Positions 1 to 13,717 of a stretch of 64,000 nucleotides of DNA are shown here, in pieces. The stretch spans positions 1,922,001 to 1,986,000 of the forward strand of contig CM073201.1 of the NCBI GenBank assembly GCA_037042915.1, read 5' to 3'. This stretch comes from Auricularia sp. M13 (lineage: Eukaryota > Basidiomycota > Agaricomycetes > Auriculariales > Auriculariaceae). The notes under the pieces are model-generated. The model worked only from the letters and a program-made list of their open reading frames with translations, was not told the origin of the DNA and searched no databases. Both the position numbers and the translations under genes were made by a program. How positions within the stretch are numbered: the stretch's first letter is position 1; each line of letters starts with the position of its first letter.

Positions 1-1822
<1,822 letters not shown>

Positions 1823-2245
1823 ACCCCCACCGCGTCCGGCGGCAGCGTGGGCAGCGGGCGGCGGTTCGACATCGGGAGGCTCAGGGAGACCTGGCGCCGG
1901 CTGACAACCGCCAGTTACTTGACTCCGCTCCGCGCCAGCCACCGCACTCTCGACTAGCAACTAGGTGATATTGGACGGATATGGGATATGGTGTCAAGAT
2001 ACATACATACTAGTACTACTACAAAGCATACAACATATGAACGTGCGCCTGGCGCGCAACTCCCACTGGCAGAGGACAATTCGGAATCCGATAGCAGTTA
2101 CAGAGCAGTTAACAAGCACCAAGCCGGAAATCTGAACATGAACATGAGAAGGTCGTTACGCGTGAATTATATGTTCCTGGATGGCGTCGGGGCGGGTCAT
2201 CGATGCAAGAGTGAAGCGAAGGCGAAGGGCAGGTGTTGAGACCTG
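1823..2245. other. Intergenic, kinase promoter side
   Basis: This lies between the stop of the homeodomain gene and the first ATG of the kinase, both on the minus strand. It should hold the kinase promoter and 5' leader. No convincing coding exon or RNA gene is visible. Confidence 0.4.
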
Positions 2246-3737
2246 CTATGCGCTGGGCGAGTGCACACGGCGCGGGCGCCCGCGTCGCATGCTCTCCAGC
2301 TGCGGGGTATCCTCAGTCTTAAGAACGGGCACGGCGCTGCGGGCGTCCAGCGCTGGATCGGCCGCCGCGCCAACTTGGAAGTCGAAGGCATTAAAGGTCG
2401 TGCCGGGCATAGGATAAAGGGCGCCAATGCTGCCCGCCGGCGAATGGTTGCGCTTGGGAACGCGGTCCAGGTTGGGCGCCAGCGGCGACGCGCCCATCGG
2501 GCGGCGTTCGCGCTGCGACTGGCGGCGGTTCTGGAACCTGAATTTGCAAGCGGCACCCGTCAACGAACTATCCCGCGCGCTTCGAAAAACAAGCAGACTC
2601 ACCAAATTTGCACGCTTCGGGGCGACATGTCCAGTTGCCGCGCGAGCTCGTGCCGCTCCTCCGTCGTGGGGAACGCAGTGCGCGCGTACACGCCGTTCAG
2701 GACCTCGAGCTGCTTGCCGGAGGCACGTCGGCGTTTCTTCTTCGCCGGTGCCGCCGCACCCGAATCGTCGTAAATGTCCTTGCCCTCCGAGTGGCCAGAG
2801 TGGTGAGACGGCGATGCAGAATGCACGGAACGCGGCGAATTGGCTTCCTTGCCGTCGGATACCGACGAGTGCACAGGTGACGTGGAGAGGTCGAACCGCT
2901 GCGAGTGCGAAATCTCGTGCCACTTGAAGATATCCGACGAGAGCGCCACGGAGGGCAGCATAGCCTGTGCCGGTGGCGCGAGATCATGCCCAGGCCGGAG
3001 CCGGTCCGAAAGTGCGTCGAACGTCATGCTGCCCGTCGGCACATAAGGCTGTGTGGCTGCGAGGCTGAGACCGTAGGACGCGTCGCTATATTGTGAGTGG
3101 CCACGAGGCAGCGGCGGGTACTGGGTTTGCTGCGGAGCATCGCCCGACATGCCGTTGTCGTACGGCCAGGGGCGGACGCCGTCTTGGAACGAATCGAGAG
3201 GCTTGAGCTTGCGATCCCCCATCCCCGCGCCAGGCGATAAATCATGAACGCGATTGATTTGAGGCTCGTAGAGGTTCTCGTTCATCGTTGGAAATGAAAT
3301 CGAACGCGTTGGCACAGATCCAGCCACGGGAGTCGTACCTGGGGAAGGGGAGCCGTGTCACAATTGCACCAATCCGACTGGTCACAATGACACTCACCAT
3401 CGGAAGCGTGCGGGGTCTCATACATGCTCGACCAGTGGGCACGATCTAGCGATAGTGCCCGAGTGGGGTGAGCGGGTGAGATGGGACGCGCTGCTGCGTG
3501 CGGCTGGGGAGACGGATGTGGCGCCTGAGTCATGAACGCGTTGTTCGAATAGGAAGGCATTGAAGAGGACACGAAAGACTGGTTCTGGGACGCAGAGTAT
3601 GCGAGTGGTGCGGGCATCTGCTGTCTCTCACGCTGTTGAGCGTGTGTCTGGGGGATGGGAACCGGGTACGAATGCGCGAAACGGCGGGAAGCTGAGAGTG
3701 GCGTGCCTGGCGCGTCTGGGTACGCAGTCATCATCAT
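2246..3737 (-). CDS. Homeodomain transcription factor
   Basis: Three exons. The first carries a Gln/Pro/Ser-rich N-terminus, the second most of the regulatory region and homeodomain, the third the end of the domain and a Pro-rich tail. The homeodomain (about 2545-2740) begins with a basic KKKRRRASGKQ arm and ends in the recognition helix with the invariant W-F-Q-N-R-R. An intron (about 2540-2601, GTGAGT...CAG) splits that helix exactly between W and F. The first intron lies near 3340-3396. The start is the first of three consecutive ATGs at 3729-3737. The domain is of typical 60-residue type and resembles the fungal Pho2/Yox1 and hom2 kind rather than the mating-type HD1/HD2 proteins, because no divergent HD partner is nearby. 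Its role is presumably nuclear DNA binding; targets cannot be read from the sequence. Confidence 0.88.
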
Positions 3738-5392
3738 TGTTGAGATCGTGGGCAAGAGGAGAGGCGGGTCGTTGCAAGAGAGGGCAGACGCGCTCGCGCG
3801 GGGGCCGGACAGCGAGTTGCACGCTGTACACGCTGGAAAGGTGTGACTGTGAACGAGGCCGGGGCCAGGCGGTGCACAGTGCAGTGGCCAGGTATACGCA
3901 AGGCACAGAGGACGGCCGCGCGCAGGGGAGTGGAATGCCGGGGGAAAGACGGGAAGAAAGAAGGGCGACAGCTTGGGGGGCCTTTAAGGCAGCGGCCGGA
4001 CAACCCCTTCCCGCTCGTTAACCGCTGGGTTGGAATTCGGTTTAAAGCTGATAGGTGTTTTTTGGAGCACTGGGCAAAGGCTTTCGCGCCCTTGGACCGC
4101 GCATATAGGCCATTCTATCTGTATTCTACACTTTCCAGCTTGTTGTTTTCGCTGCCTCCGAACGAGTGTGCATTCCCTTGCGCTGGGTCTTACCTCCCAA
4201 ATCGGAAGTTTTGATAAGAAGCGATTGACACGGCTTCATATAGATAATAGTGACGGCTGTTTGGCCTTTGCCTACGTACCCGTGACGAACCCCGCCCGAC
4301 GTGAGACCCCGAAGGCGAGCGCCAAATGCGACGTTGGCGGCGCCATTACACGTGGGCCCGACGTCGGCCGAGCGGCGAGCGCTTGAACCGTTCTCGACAG
4401 TGTCCCCGGACTGATCCCGCGCGCGCCTGGCCCGGCTCATATTCGTCGTGCAATAGCGTTCGCATGCCAGTTCCCTAGACGATGTGAAGCCGCGAAGCAC
4501 AAGGTGCTCCAAGATCATACAAGGCGTTACGCCGCAAACTGCGCGTGGAGAGTGTCCAGCTGGCCCGACGGCTTGGCCGCCGACCGTCGGCTGCCGGCTG
4601 TAGCGCGTGGTATCCACGTCGCCGTTCGGCGCTGGCGACTGGCTCGCTTGCTCCTTCATTTCCACGCCCGGAATACAATGCTCCTCGGCCTTCCCCCACT
4701 AAAATCGCAGTGCGCAGGCCCCGAAAACTACAAAGTCCAGGCACCCCGGGATCTCCCACATCATGCTCAGCCCGCGCCCAACCCTCGCCTAACGGCCCTT
4801 TTTCGGGCGGTGTTCGGCCAGCTGACCTCGTTGCTCCGCCTCATCGATGGCGTTGGGTGTCTTGTCCAGCCCTGGCTGTGGGCGCACCGAGATGCCGGAG
4901 ATCCTGCGCACGTCGCGGTATCAAACGAGCGCAGTGCAAACCCGGTCCGGACGCCCGCTGTTTTGCCATCACGGATGCGAGCGATCAACGCCGACGCCAC
5001 TGTGCCACCGTGACCCCGGCAAATGGAGAAAGCCACCGCGAGTGCTGCCCATGATTCAGCCAAATCGATGAGCGATAATGAGGAGATCATGATGCACCCC
5101 CACATGTGATTTTTCTTTGAATTGATTCTTGAGCACGTGCGGGAGATACACTACAAGCATGCTGCCGCATCCAGTGCAGATACGCCTTGAAACCCATGCA
5201 TTCCATCTCATGTGATGTCTCATCCGTCTCGGCCACGCATGCCGCCTAACGAGTCGCGCTCTGGCCGTTATACGCGTCGTCGCGATTAGACCCGCCGCCG
5301 GCACGCGTCCGGGGCACCTGAGCAACTGAGGCTGGCTGTGTTTACCTACCACGCTTTCTCCGCACCACCTCGCGACCGAGTCGAGCCCCGGC
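3738..5392. other. Long divergent intergenic region
   Basis: This 1.65-kb stretch separates the homeodomain gene (leftward) from the GPI-protein gene (rightward). Its open frames lack protein-like composition and splice logic. A long upstream region is common for regulated transcription-factor genes. I see no tRNA-like or repeat structure. Confidence 0.4.
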
Positions 5393-6487
5393 ATGTTCTT
5401 GACGACGATTCATGCGTATCTTTTCCTGATCGCGTCAGGTAGGTCTTGTGGCCGTCTTGCTGCGTCATGTTGGCTACCACCACATTTTCTCAGCCGTGAT
5501 TCCAATTTCGGCGTTGAGCGTGCTGGTGCAAAGGCAGTCGATCGATAATCCGACCGTCAGTCTTGTCCATCGTGGAGATATCCGTTCATCTACTGAACAC
5601 TGATAGTGTGCTGCGAACTGCACCCAAATCATTCTTAGCGTTGAGGTCAGTGGACTCTCCGGCCCATAAGGACGAAAACCTAATCGAGATTGCAGTCATG
5701 CGGCACTCCATCGTGCCTCTGCAACAACGCTACAGCGGCCCAAGTCCTTGACTGGTGACCACTCGTCCTTGTATGGGATAATAGGCCTACTCATCCCGTA
5801 CCAGTGTCAACTGTAACGTTCAGAAAGTTGCTACTCCGCAGGACATCATTGACGACACGAACGCGTTGACATGCACGTGACTCGCCTCGCTCGGTCCGCG
5901 TGATCTGACTTTTGGTCCAGCATACGGAACTCGCTGCGCTGCCGCGGGCCTGCCTCTCATCCCCCTCACGGTGCGTGGCTATGCAGCTCCCTGCGTCCCG
6001 CGCTACGGCTCAACGCACCCGGCATTCGTGACAGATCGGCGCCGGTGCTTCCCAGTCTTCGACGTCTGGTCTGGGTGCCCCATCCACGACGCATTCGCCC
6101 ACGAGTACTGAATCTACTGCTACCTCCTCCACAGTGCCCACTTCGAGTGATTCGAGTGGTGCAGGATCATCCGCTTCTGGTACTGCATTTTCCAGCTCCT
6201 CTCCCTCCCTAGCCACCTCGGCGCCTAGTTCTGAAAACACAACTGTTTCCCCAGCGTCCACGAGCGGCCCCTCTTCCTCTCAAACAACCAGTGCGTTGAA
6301 TAGCCGCGCGCTTCGGGAGGAACTCACGCATTTGCCAGCTCCTGGTACGCCCACATTTCCCACGACCACAGCTTCAGCTCCATCTGCAACTGCGCCAGGT
6401 GTAAACGGAGGGCGTCAAGTGGTCACGCGCATGTCTTCCTTGGTATATGTCGGAATAGTCCTGTTCGCGGGAGCGGTGACATTGTAA
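5393..6487 (+). CDS. Cys-rich secreted protein with Ser/Thr-rich stalk and probable GPI anchor
   Basis: Assembled by hand from about six small exons. Exon 1 (5393 to about 5438) encodes a hydrophobic signal peptide starting MFLTTIHAYLFLIAS. The following exons encode cysteine-containing blocks: CAANCTQIIL, then SCGTPSCLCNNATAAQ, then CVNCNVQK, then RCAAAGLPL. The last exon (from about 6035) is a Ser/Thr/Pro stalk ending in the hydrophobic tail VYVGIVLFAGAVTL directly before the stop, typical of a GPI attachment signal. The Cys pattern recalls CFEM-like fungal surface proteins, but I do not claim that family. Introns are short with good donors (GTAGGT, GTCAGT, GTGACC). The join near 5870-5932 is out of phase by one base, so either an exon edge is wrong or there is an indel. 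Likely role: cell-surface or wall protein. Confidence 0.66.
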
Positions 6488-6670
6488 TCTGCATGGGAGG
6501 TCGATTGTTCAAACAGAGAGTATAACCCATAGAGCATGGCCAAGTATCGCAAGAGACTTATCTACAGCATATTTACTTACACAGACAGCAAAGCAGGGCA
6601 GCGATCGCGAGAACACTGAAAGAGAGGACGCAACGGCAACACGGAAAGTGCACCGCGCAACGACGAGTAA

Positions 6671-9600
6671 CTATGAACCAGATAGAGAGTCGGACGCGGA
6701 GCTAGGCTCGGACGCAGCAGCAACGCGCGACGATTCGGCGGATGGCGAGCGTGAATGACCCCGACCGTTCGCGCTACTGGGAGACGATCGCCCATTTCCG
6801 TTGGTCGCGGGCGCGGCGTCTCCGTTGTGCCCATTGTGCATGAAAGGCGTGAAGTTCGCCCGGCTCACAAGCACAGGGACAGGGTTACCCTGAAGATGAG
6901 GGTAGCCTGCGCGAGGGATTCCGACCATCGGAACTTTGCCGTTCTGCGGCGCTTCGCCCTCTGGAGGTTTGACGACGCGAGCGCGGAAGTTCTGCTTTAC
7001 TTGCACCGCATCGCTATCGGCCAGACGAAGACGAGGCTTAGCCGGCGTGGCCGGTGCAATCCCTGTGAAGGTTACAATGGGTGTTTGATAATAGGATTCA
7101 CGGTTTGAGTGCCTGACATACGTGGTTCTGTTTTGACGGGTGCCGGCGGAGGCCGCAGTGAGTTGGTGGGCAGAGGCGACTGCGCAGATGGCCCTTGGGC
7201 ATTTGACGGGGTCGCGGGAGCAATGCTGCGTGCGCCCGAAGCTGTAGGTGGGCGAACTAAGGCAGCGCCAGAAGCAGCAGTGACGGATGAGGAAGAAGAA
7301 CCTGCCGCCGAGGCTGGGACTGCAGAAGGGCCGGCAGAGGTAGACGAAGACGCTACAGCGGACGTCGAGGCCGTTGGCGGGGCAGGGACAGCGAAAGAGG
7401 GCACACGAAGCGCGGATGGTGCGGCGGGCTGCCGAGCTGTAGATGCACGGCGTCGACCAACGGTAGACCGTGATGGTGTTGCAGCAACACTAGGACTAGC
7501 AGTAGTGCTGGGACGTGATTCCATTGGCGCATAGAAGTAGATCATATTGTCCGTGGGCTGGAACAGTTGCGCACGCAAACGGACTTGGCTAAATAGGTGG
7601 TGGTTAGCATGACGTCCAAGACGTTCGGCGCGGCTTGACGTACTTTGTGTGGAAAGTCATCCACTATAACACGATTTCCTTCGCCCTCGACCTCAATGAC
7701 ACTGTCTAGATCGAACTTCCACCGCTCGCGCAAACGTTCGCCTCGAGCTATGTCGTTTTCGTCATTCCGGTCGCCGACCTGATCCCCAAGAGTCGGCTTG
7801 GGAACACGGTCGAGCAGGATACGCCCGCCTCGTCCCATGCGCGACCTGACGGATGGAGAGCCTTGGCCCCGAGCAGCAGACGTCAATAAACGAGCTGGGC
7901 CCGGGGGAGCTTTAAACAATCTTTGCGCCGCAGGTTGGGACACCTTCTGGAATGGCCACTGCAGAGGAAGACGAGGTGAGCGATAATGGAAGGCAAGCGA
8001 GGATGATACTAACATCGAGGGCATCCTCGAAGCCGATGTCCTCCTGCTTTTGCCTTGCAAGCTCCTTTTCAATGGTCAGGCTGATCTCCTCGGCTCGTTG
8101 CTTCGCATAATTGGGCATATCAATGATAGTAGCTGGCGAAGCGCGTTCAGCAGGTTCACGCGCCCTCCGTGGTGCTGGCTCTCGCTTTGGACTATGGAAA
8201 AAGCACGTCAGCAAGCAGCATTATAACCCACCAGCACATCGAAACGCACGCAGAGGTGACGACGGACAGTGAGATCGGTGGCGGTTTCTTCTTACGTATT
8301 TTCTGCTCCTTATCGAACAATAGGCCTTCGTCGCCGCGCTCTCCAACGCCACGATGGTCGCGTTTCAATTCAACAAGTTTCATCCTCGCATCCGCCAGCT
8401 CGTGGTTCTGCGCCACACAACGCCGCTTGAGCGTTTCGCGCTTTGCGACCTGCCGTGCGAGATCCAGACAGCCCTCGAGCTCCCTGCGCAGCTGGAGCAT
8501 CGGGTCGGCAATGCTAGAATCTTGCTGTCGTCGCGTTCGTCGGACGGGTCGCAGCTCGCGACGCCGGAAACACGTGTATGAATCATTAGAGACGGGCTCC
8601 TCAGTCTACGAGCGAGTGGTTATCAGACAATGCAGCAGCAGCAGCAGGTAATCCGCTTACGCTGAGCTGAGGGATGATGCGATGACCCCCACGCTTGATG
8701 CGGCGTTCCCGCCAATGTGGATAGACGCATTTTGCGAGCTCGAGAAGTCGCGTTGAATCTGGAAGGCCGTCTGGCACGGTGTAGGCAGAGAACAACTCGG
8801 CACTAAGCGGCGTTTGAAACCACTCTTCGTAAACCTCCATCGCTGGGAACGAGTCGGGATCCTGCATGCCTGAATCAGTGCCCCGCCCCGTTATCCTGAT
8901 AGGAAAATGCACGTACGAGGTGCAGGAACGGGAACGGGGGGTCAGCAGCGCGTCGCTCGAAGAGACCCATGACGAGCTCGAACTCGTCCTCGGACATCGC
9001 GACGGGCGTGACTGGGTCGGATTCCTTGCCCTTTCCGTTGCGCCTTGTGTGCGGTGTGGGCGTAGCGGCGCTGCGGGCTGGCTGGGAGCTCGATCCCTCG
9101 CCACGGGCTTCCTGGTTATTCTTCTGCAGCCATTGATTGTCCTCCTCGTCCATGTAGTAGGTGTAGCCGCCGGCGAGGCCATTGACGATGGACTCCTCGA
9201 CGGTGTCCGAGAAGCGGAGGTGCAAGGTATGGTCCTTGAATTTGCCAGGCGGATAGAGCACGTCGCTGCCTGCGGCGAGGCCGCTGGCGTCGGGGATGGG
9301 GATGGCGTCTGCTGCGGCCTGGCGTGCTGCATGCTTCTCGTTGTGCTTGAGGCCGCCTCCGAGCACGCGCAGAGTGGTTGCAGACAGCGCCCGTTGAAGG
9401 TGAGTTTCCTGGAGGGAGGGGGTAAGCGCGGGCTCCGGCGGAGCGGAAGCAGATGCGGGCAGCCAATGGCGACGCGCCATCAATCGATGGGCTCGAGGGA
9501 CGCGCAAGCGGTCTGAAACGCGCGCAGGACGGGCAGGACGGGGCGTACTCACGGTGGACTCGTGGGCCTCGACGCCCTGGGTGTGGTAGTCGATGGGCTC

Positions 9601-9723
9601 GCCGTCCTCGACGATGGGCTCGACGTCATATGTGCCAACGAGGACCTTGAGGCGGGTCTTGTTGGTGATCCTGTTAGTACGGCTGCGAGAGAGCGTCGAT
9701 TTTCCATCTGCGCGCGCAGGCAT
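6671..9723 (-). CDS. EPL1: Enhancer of polycomb-like protein EPL1 (NuA4 histone acetyltransferase scaffold)
   Basis: A multi-exon gene with the EPL1 domain order. It starts with the basic RNRITNKT-like segment (SRTNRITNKTRLKVLVG), then IPIPDASG, the block with FSDTVEESIV and YTYYMDEEDNQWL, then a Glu-rich helical segment, then YPHWRERRIKRGGHRIIP, the CFRRRE-type basic region, and a long coiled-coil segment (LRRELEGCLDLARQVAKRE). Further exons hold the Arg/Gly motif SRMGRGGRILLDR near 7800-7870 and a Ser/Ala/Pro-rich tail. In yeast EPL1 links the catalytic Esa1 module to NuA4 and to nucleosomes. The start at 9723 is the first ATG in frame; a longer open frame upstream begins with TTG only. The exon junction near 7090-7130 uses a good GTATGT donor. 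Confidence 0.9.
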
Positions 9724-10405
9724 ACAGGATCTGGGCGCGCGAGCCAAGTGTGGTGGAACAAAGAGCGGGGACGCGTCGGATGCCTCGGGGGTCGTTCGCG
9801 CCTTCCGCTTTCGGGGCGCACATCGGAGATGTAGACCCTCGGCAGTTCAAAAAACGGCCAACTTTGTACGAACGCCCTGCCACTCCCGCGTCCACTCCCA
9901 TCATTCTCCATATTGCTTGCAGTATTTTCTGAGCTGCTGCCTCAGCCTGCGTACCCTCGCCACCGGCAGTAACGCGCTGCGCCGCGATTGTGGGCCGCAA
10001 TACACACGTAAGCAACGCGGTCAGCGTTAGTTGCCACCTGAATTCTATAGAAGCAATTGTTCTCACTCAAACTGCTGAAATTCTCACATTCCCGACTGTA
10101 TATGTAGACTGAGATAAATCGCCCGCACTTCCAGGCCAATTATTCTGCAATTGCGCTCATCACTCAGGCTAGAATCTCCGCCTCGCGTGCAAGAATCATT
10201 CACGCGTGAGGCTTTCCCGAAATCGTACTGAGGGGAAACCCCATCTCCCGTCGGGACTCCCCCAACGAACAGCCTGAGGAATCCAGTCCAGAGACAGCAC
10301 AGAGAACTGAGACTGTGCGTCGCCGGCTGCAGTGCTTGCTTTTTCGGGCTTCAGAGTCCAGCTGTGGCAGGGGCAGTGCAGCTAGGGGGTATCATCAGCT
10401 GCGAT
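9724..10405. other. Divergent promoter region
   Basis: This lies between the divergently transcribed EPL1 gene and the one-pass membrane protein gene. There is no supported coding exon. A purine/pyrimidine-mixed region with CCAAT-like ATTGG/CCAAT sequence lies around 10130-10145, but it was not tested. Confidence 0.35.
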
Positions 10406-11590
10406 ATGATGAATCCGAACGGCGGCTCTGTTTCTCTCTCCCGCCTGTTCATGCGCTTTTCTTCGATGCCTCTGCAGCCCGAGAGTCGACGTTCGGAGAC
10501 CAAACTTGTGCGTGCTTAGCGGCTCTGTGCTTAGATCTCGCTTGCGCACCCTAACCGATGTCAATCGCTGCAGGCACGGCGGGACACGACGCCCAAGGCC
10601 CAGGTCGCCATTATCAGCGTCTGCGTCGTACTCATAGTCGTCATCGCCGCGGCCGTCCTGGGCTGGTTCTTATGGCGGCTGAAGCATAAGCCCAAGCGCG
10701 TCAAGCATGTCAACACGAAGGCCGCCATCCGCCTCGACGACAGCGAAGGCGCGCGCCAGGCGCTTATGGACGAGCCGAGGCCGGTGCCCGTGACCGCCGC
10801 CCGCGGACTCGGCGGCGTCGAGGGCTGGCTGCAGCAAACGCAGCGGGCGGCACCGGCAGGCGGCCCGCAAAGCACCCCGCGCACGCCAAGAACAGTGCCG
10901 CTGCCGCTGCAGGACGACTCTGCGGCCGCGATCGTGCCCCCGTCGCCGCCGCCAGCCGCGGTGACGATGCAGGGCCGGGCCTCGTCGCCGTTCGAGCGCC
11001 CGGTGTCGGCGCAGTCGTCCATCAACCTGTCCAGCGAGACGCACGGCCACCAGCATTCCCATTCCCAGTCTAATTCTCACGCCCGACCGCTTGCCTTCAT
11101 TAAACATATGTTCAACCAGCCCGCCGAGGAAGGCACCTCTGACCGCCCGACAACGCCCACCGTCGCCCGCCTGCCCATGATGCCGCCGCCGCCGCATGCG
11201 CCGCACCGCCCGGCGCGCCCGGACTCGCTCGTGCTCAGCCAGAGCGCGTACGAGATCTACCCGGACGCGTCCGCGTCGCAGTACGGCGGCGGGCGCAGGC
11301 GCGGCTCGGCGTCGAGCGACGTCGTCCCGCCCATGCCAGAGATGCCGCGCAGCTTTGCGCGGCGGCAATCCTACTCCGCGCTTTCTTCCCAGGGCGGTCT
11401 GCCTCTCCCTTCCTTATATTTGCCGTCCGAACAGGGCGACGGCGCGCAGCCCGCGCTGGCCATCGGCGAGTCTGTGCTCGCTTCCCCGCTCGACAACCGT
11501 CACACGCATCTCGATCTCCCTCGTCGCGGCGGGCCGCGAAGGCCTGCCTCCAACTTTGTCGTTACCAACGCTACGGCGGAGGATGATTGA
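10406..11590 (+). CDS. Single-pass membrane protein with Pro/Ser-rich cytoplasmic tail, unrecognised
   Basis: Two exons (10406-10507 and 10574-11590, intron GTGCGT...GCTGCAG), 372 residues. The short N-terminus of about 43 residues has no signal peptide. It is followed by one strong transmembrane segment (IISVCVVLIVVIAAAVLGWF) and at once by a basic stretch WRLKHKPKRVK. By the positive-inside rule this puts the C-terminus in the cytoplasm. The remaining roughly 300 residues are Pro, Ser and Ala rich with His-rich and acidic patches and no recognisable domain. The layout resembles many basidiomycete proteins of unknown function with a TM segment plus disordered tail. A longer ectodomain exon upstream cannot be excluded, because two tandem ATGs open the model. 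Confidence 0.6.
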
Positions 11591-11807
11591 GCTGGATATT
11601 CTGCAGAGGGGTCTGTTCGCATGTGCACATACATTGACAAGGTGCGCGCCATATCACCAACCGCCATCTGGCATCAAGCTGACAGCAAACATCTCCTTTC
11701 CAGCATATTTATTACTTTCCACCCATTATTCTTGCGAACATTGACACAATGCGTGTACTTTAGGAAAACTTATCTACAGGTTCATTATACTAGCAGTAAC
11801 TGTTCCC
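11591..11807. other. Convergent 3' intergenic region
   Basis: Short convergent gap between the membrane-protein stop and the chitinase stop. Presumably 3' untranslated sequence and poly(A) sites of both genes. Confidence 0.4.
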
Positions 11808-13717
11808 CTAGTCCATCCCGTTCCGCAAGTTCCCAAAGCTCGAATGCGGGTAATGCAGGCAATTGTGCGACCGGTCGAGGACCGCTGGTCCGCCCATGGC
11901 GTTCACAAGGACGCTGACCAGCGGCTGGCCAGGCTGTTGATCCTTGCCCGGTCCCTTCTCCATCTCCGGGCGGTCTGCCCCTTTATCCCCGGACAACTCC
12001 CAGACCATAGTCCCGCCGAGGCCGACACGCGCAATCCACTCGCCCTTCCACTGGGCCACCTTCTCGGTATCGTAGGAGATCATCTCCTTCTTTGCGTAGT
12101 CGTACGACCAGCTGGCCATGAGCTGCGGGTCTTGGAAGTTGAACGATCCCGGCAGAGGGAGGGCGCGATAGTCGTAGACTCCTGCGGCTAGTCGTCAGAT
12201 ATGTCTCGACAGCCAAGTGAGGACGACATGCCTTGTTCCCAAGAGCCCTGACCCACACCAGAATACGGTTTCCCAGGCCCTTCGGTGTTGGCGAAACTTC
12301 TGCCATACAAGGGGACGCCGATGACGAGCTTGTGCGGTGCGACGCCGCCTGCCATGTAGAACTCGACCGCTTGCTTGGTGTTGATCTGGCCCCCGAATGT
12401 GTTGGCTTGATGTCCAGCCACAGAATCCCAAGATCCAGCCTGCGAACGATAGCGTGAGCGACTTTCAACATGGTGAAATAGCTATGGTCTCACATAGTCA
12501 TATGCCATCAAGTTCTTGTTGCCGCGCAGCATAGGAGTGAGCCATGCTTTTCACCAAGAGACAACAAGCTCACCCAGAAATCTATGTCCCAAGCGTTAGC
12601 TCAAGTCAATACCTCCCAGAAATCATAACTTACCCAGGTATTGGTCCATCTCTGCGACAAGCAGCTTCTCGTAGTTGGAGGGACCACAAGGAGCAGCGAT
12701 CTGATGTTTGTGTTTGAGTGTTTAAGAACTCGACGCATGGGAAGATAACTGACAGTAAGAGCATATCTGTAGAAGATGCCCTTCATTCGTGCATGCTGGT
12801 CCAATCCTTCGCGGAGGTCACGAAGCAATTCCACGTATCCCTTTGCTTGCTCAGGGTTGGTAGGGTATTCGTAGTCGACGTCTAATCCGTCCAGACCAAA
12901 GTCTTCCAGAATCTTTTGGGCAAAAGATGAGCTTCCGACAGTTAGGACTTCGTCCTACCCCTCACTCACCTTGACGGCGGATTGTACAAACTTGGTCCTC
13001 TTCGCAGGCGAAACGACGACGGGGTGGAACTTGGGAGAATAAGTCCAGCCGCCAATGCTCAGGAGGACTTTGAGGTGGCGATGCTGCTTCTTGAGCAGAT
13101 ACAGCTGCTTGAAGTTGCCGTACAAGTTGCCGGCTGGCTCGTTCCAGGAGTCGTTGGCGTAATGGATGTCCTTGTCGGCCCAGACGTCCGAGAGGATCAC
13201 CTCGCCGTCGTCGCGGATATCCGCCTGGCGCGCCGTGAGCATTCAGCAAGCCGCAGCAGACCAAACGCACGAAAGCATAGAGAATGTGCGACAGGTTGTC
13301 TGCGGGTATCATCCAGGGGAAGAACTTGCGGCCATAGATGCCCCTGCAGTGTTGCGTGAGCGTACGGGCCAGGGACTGCCGACGGCGGGCGGACCAGTTC
13401 ACAAAGCTGTAGGCGCCAGAGTCAGCCACATTGGCTCTCGCAGCGGGTGGGCGCACGCACTATCCGACACTGCGCATAGGCATGGGGACTCCGAGAATGG
13501 ATTGGGATAGGAAGTGCAATTGGACGTTGAAACCGAGCTTCCAGTAGGCGAGCGCGGCGAGACAGCAGGACGCGAGCGCAAGGCAGAGATTGAATACGGC
13601 GTTCTTGGACAGGCGGTACTTGTGCAGGCTGCTTGGGATCCAGCCTGGAGCTGCGGGCGATGCGACGGGCTCCTCACTGGTTGGGACTGCGCTGTACTCC
13701 CGGCCGAACAGCGTCAT
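11808..13717 (-). CDS. GH18 chitinase with N-terminal membrane anchor
   Basis: A multi-exon GH18 gene. The catalytic signature [10 protein letters not shown] (D-x-x-D-x-D-x-E, general-acid Glu present) lies at about 12870-12910. Other family blocks are [39 protein letters not shown] and a C-terminal [12 protein letters not shown]. It therefore should hydrolyse chitin by substrate-assisted catalysis. The first exon (down to about 13460) does not encode a cleavable signal peptide. It encodes about 30 polar residues, a basic KYRLSKNA stretch and then a hydrophobic span ([17 protein letters not shown]), which suggests a type II membrane anchor with a lumenal or extracellular catalytic domain. Several short introns interrupt the domain between 12130 and 13400. 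It lies convergent to the one-pass membrane protein gene. Confidence 0.91.

Noticed and set aside
2246-3737. Mating-type (HD1/HD2) locus
   Set aside because: A single homeodomain gene of ordinary type, without a divergent partner or flanking mating-locus markers such as the mitochondrial intermediate peptidase.
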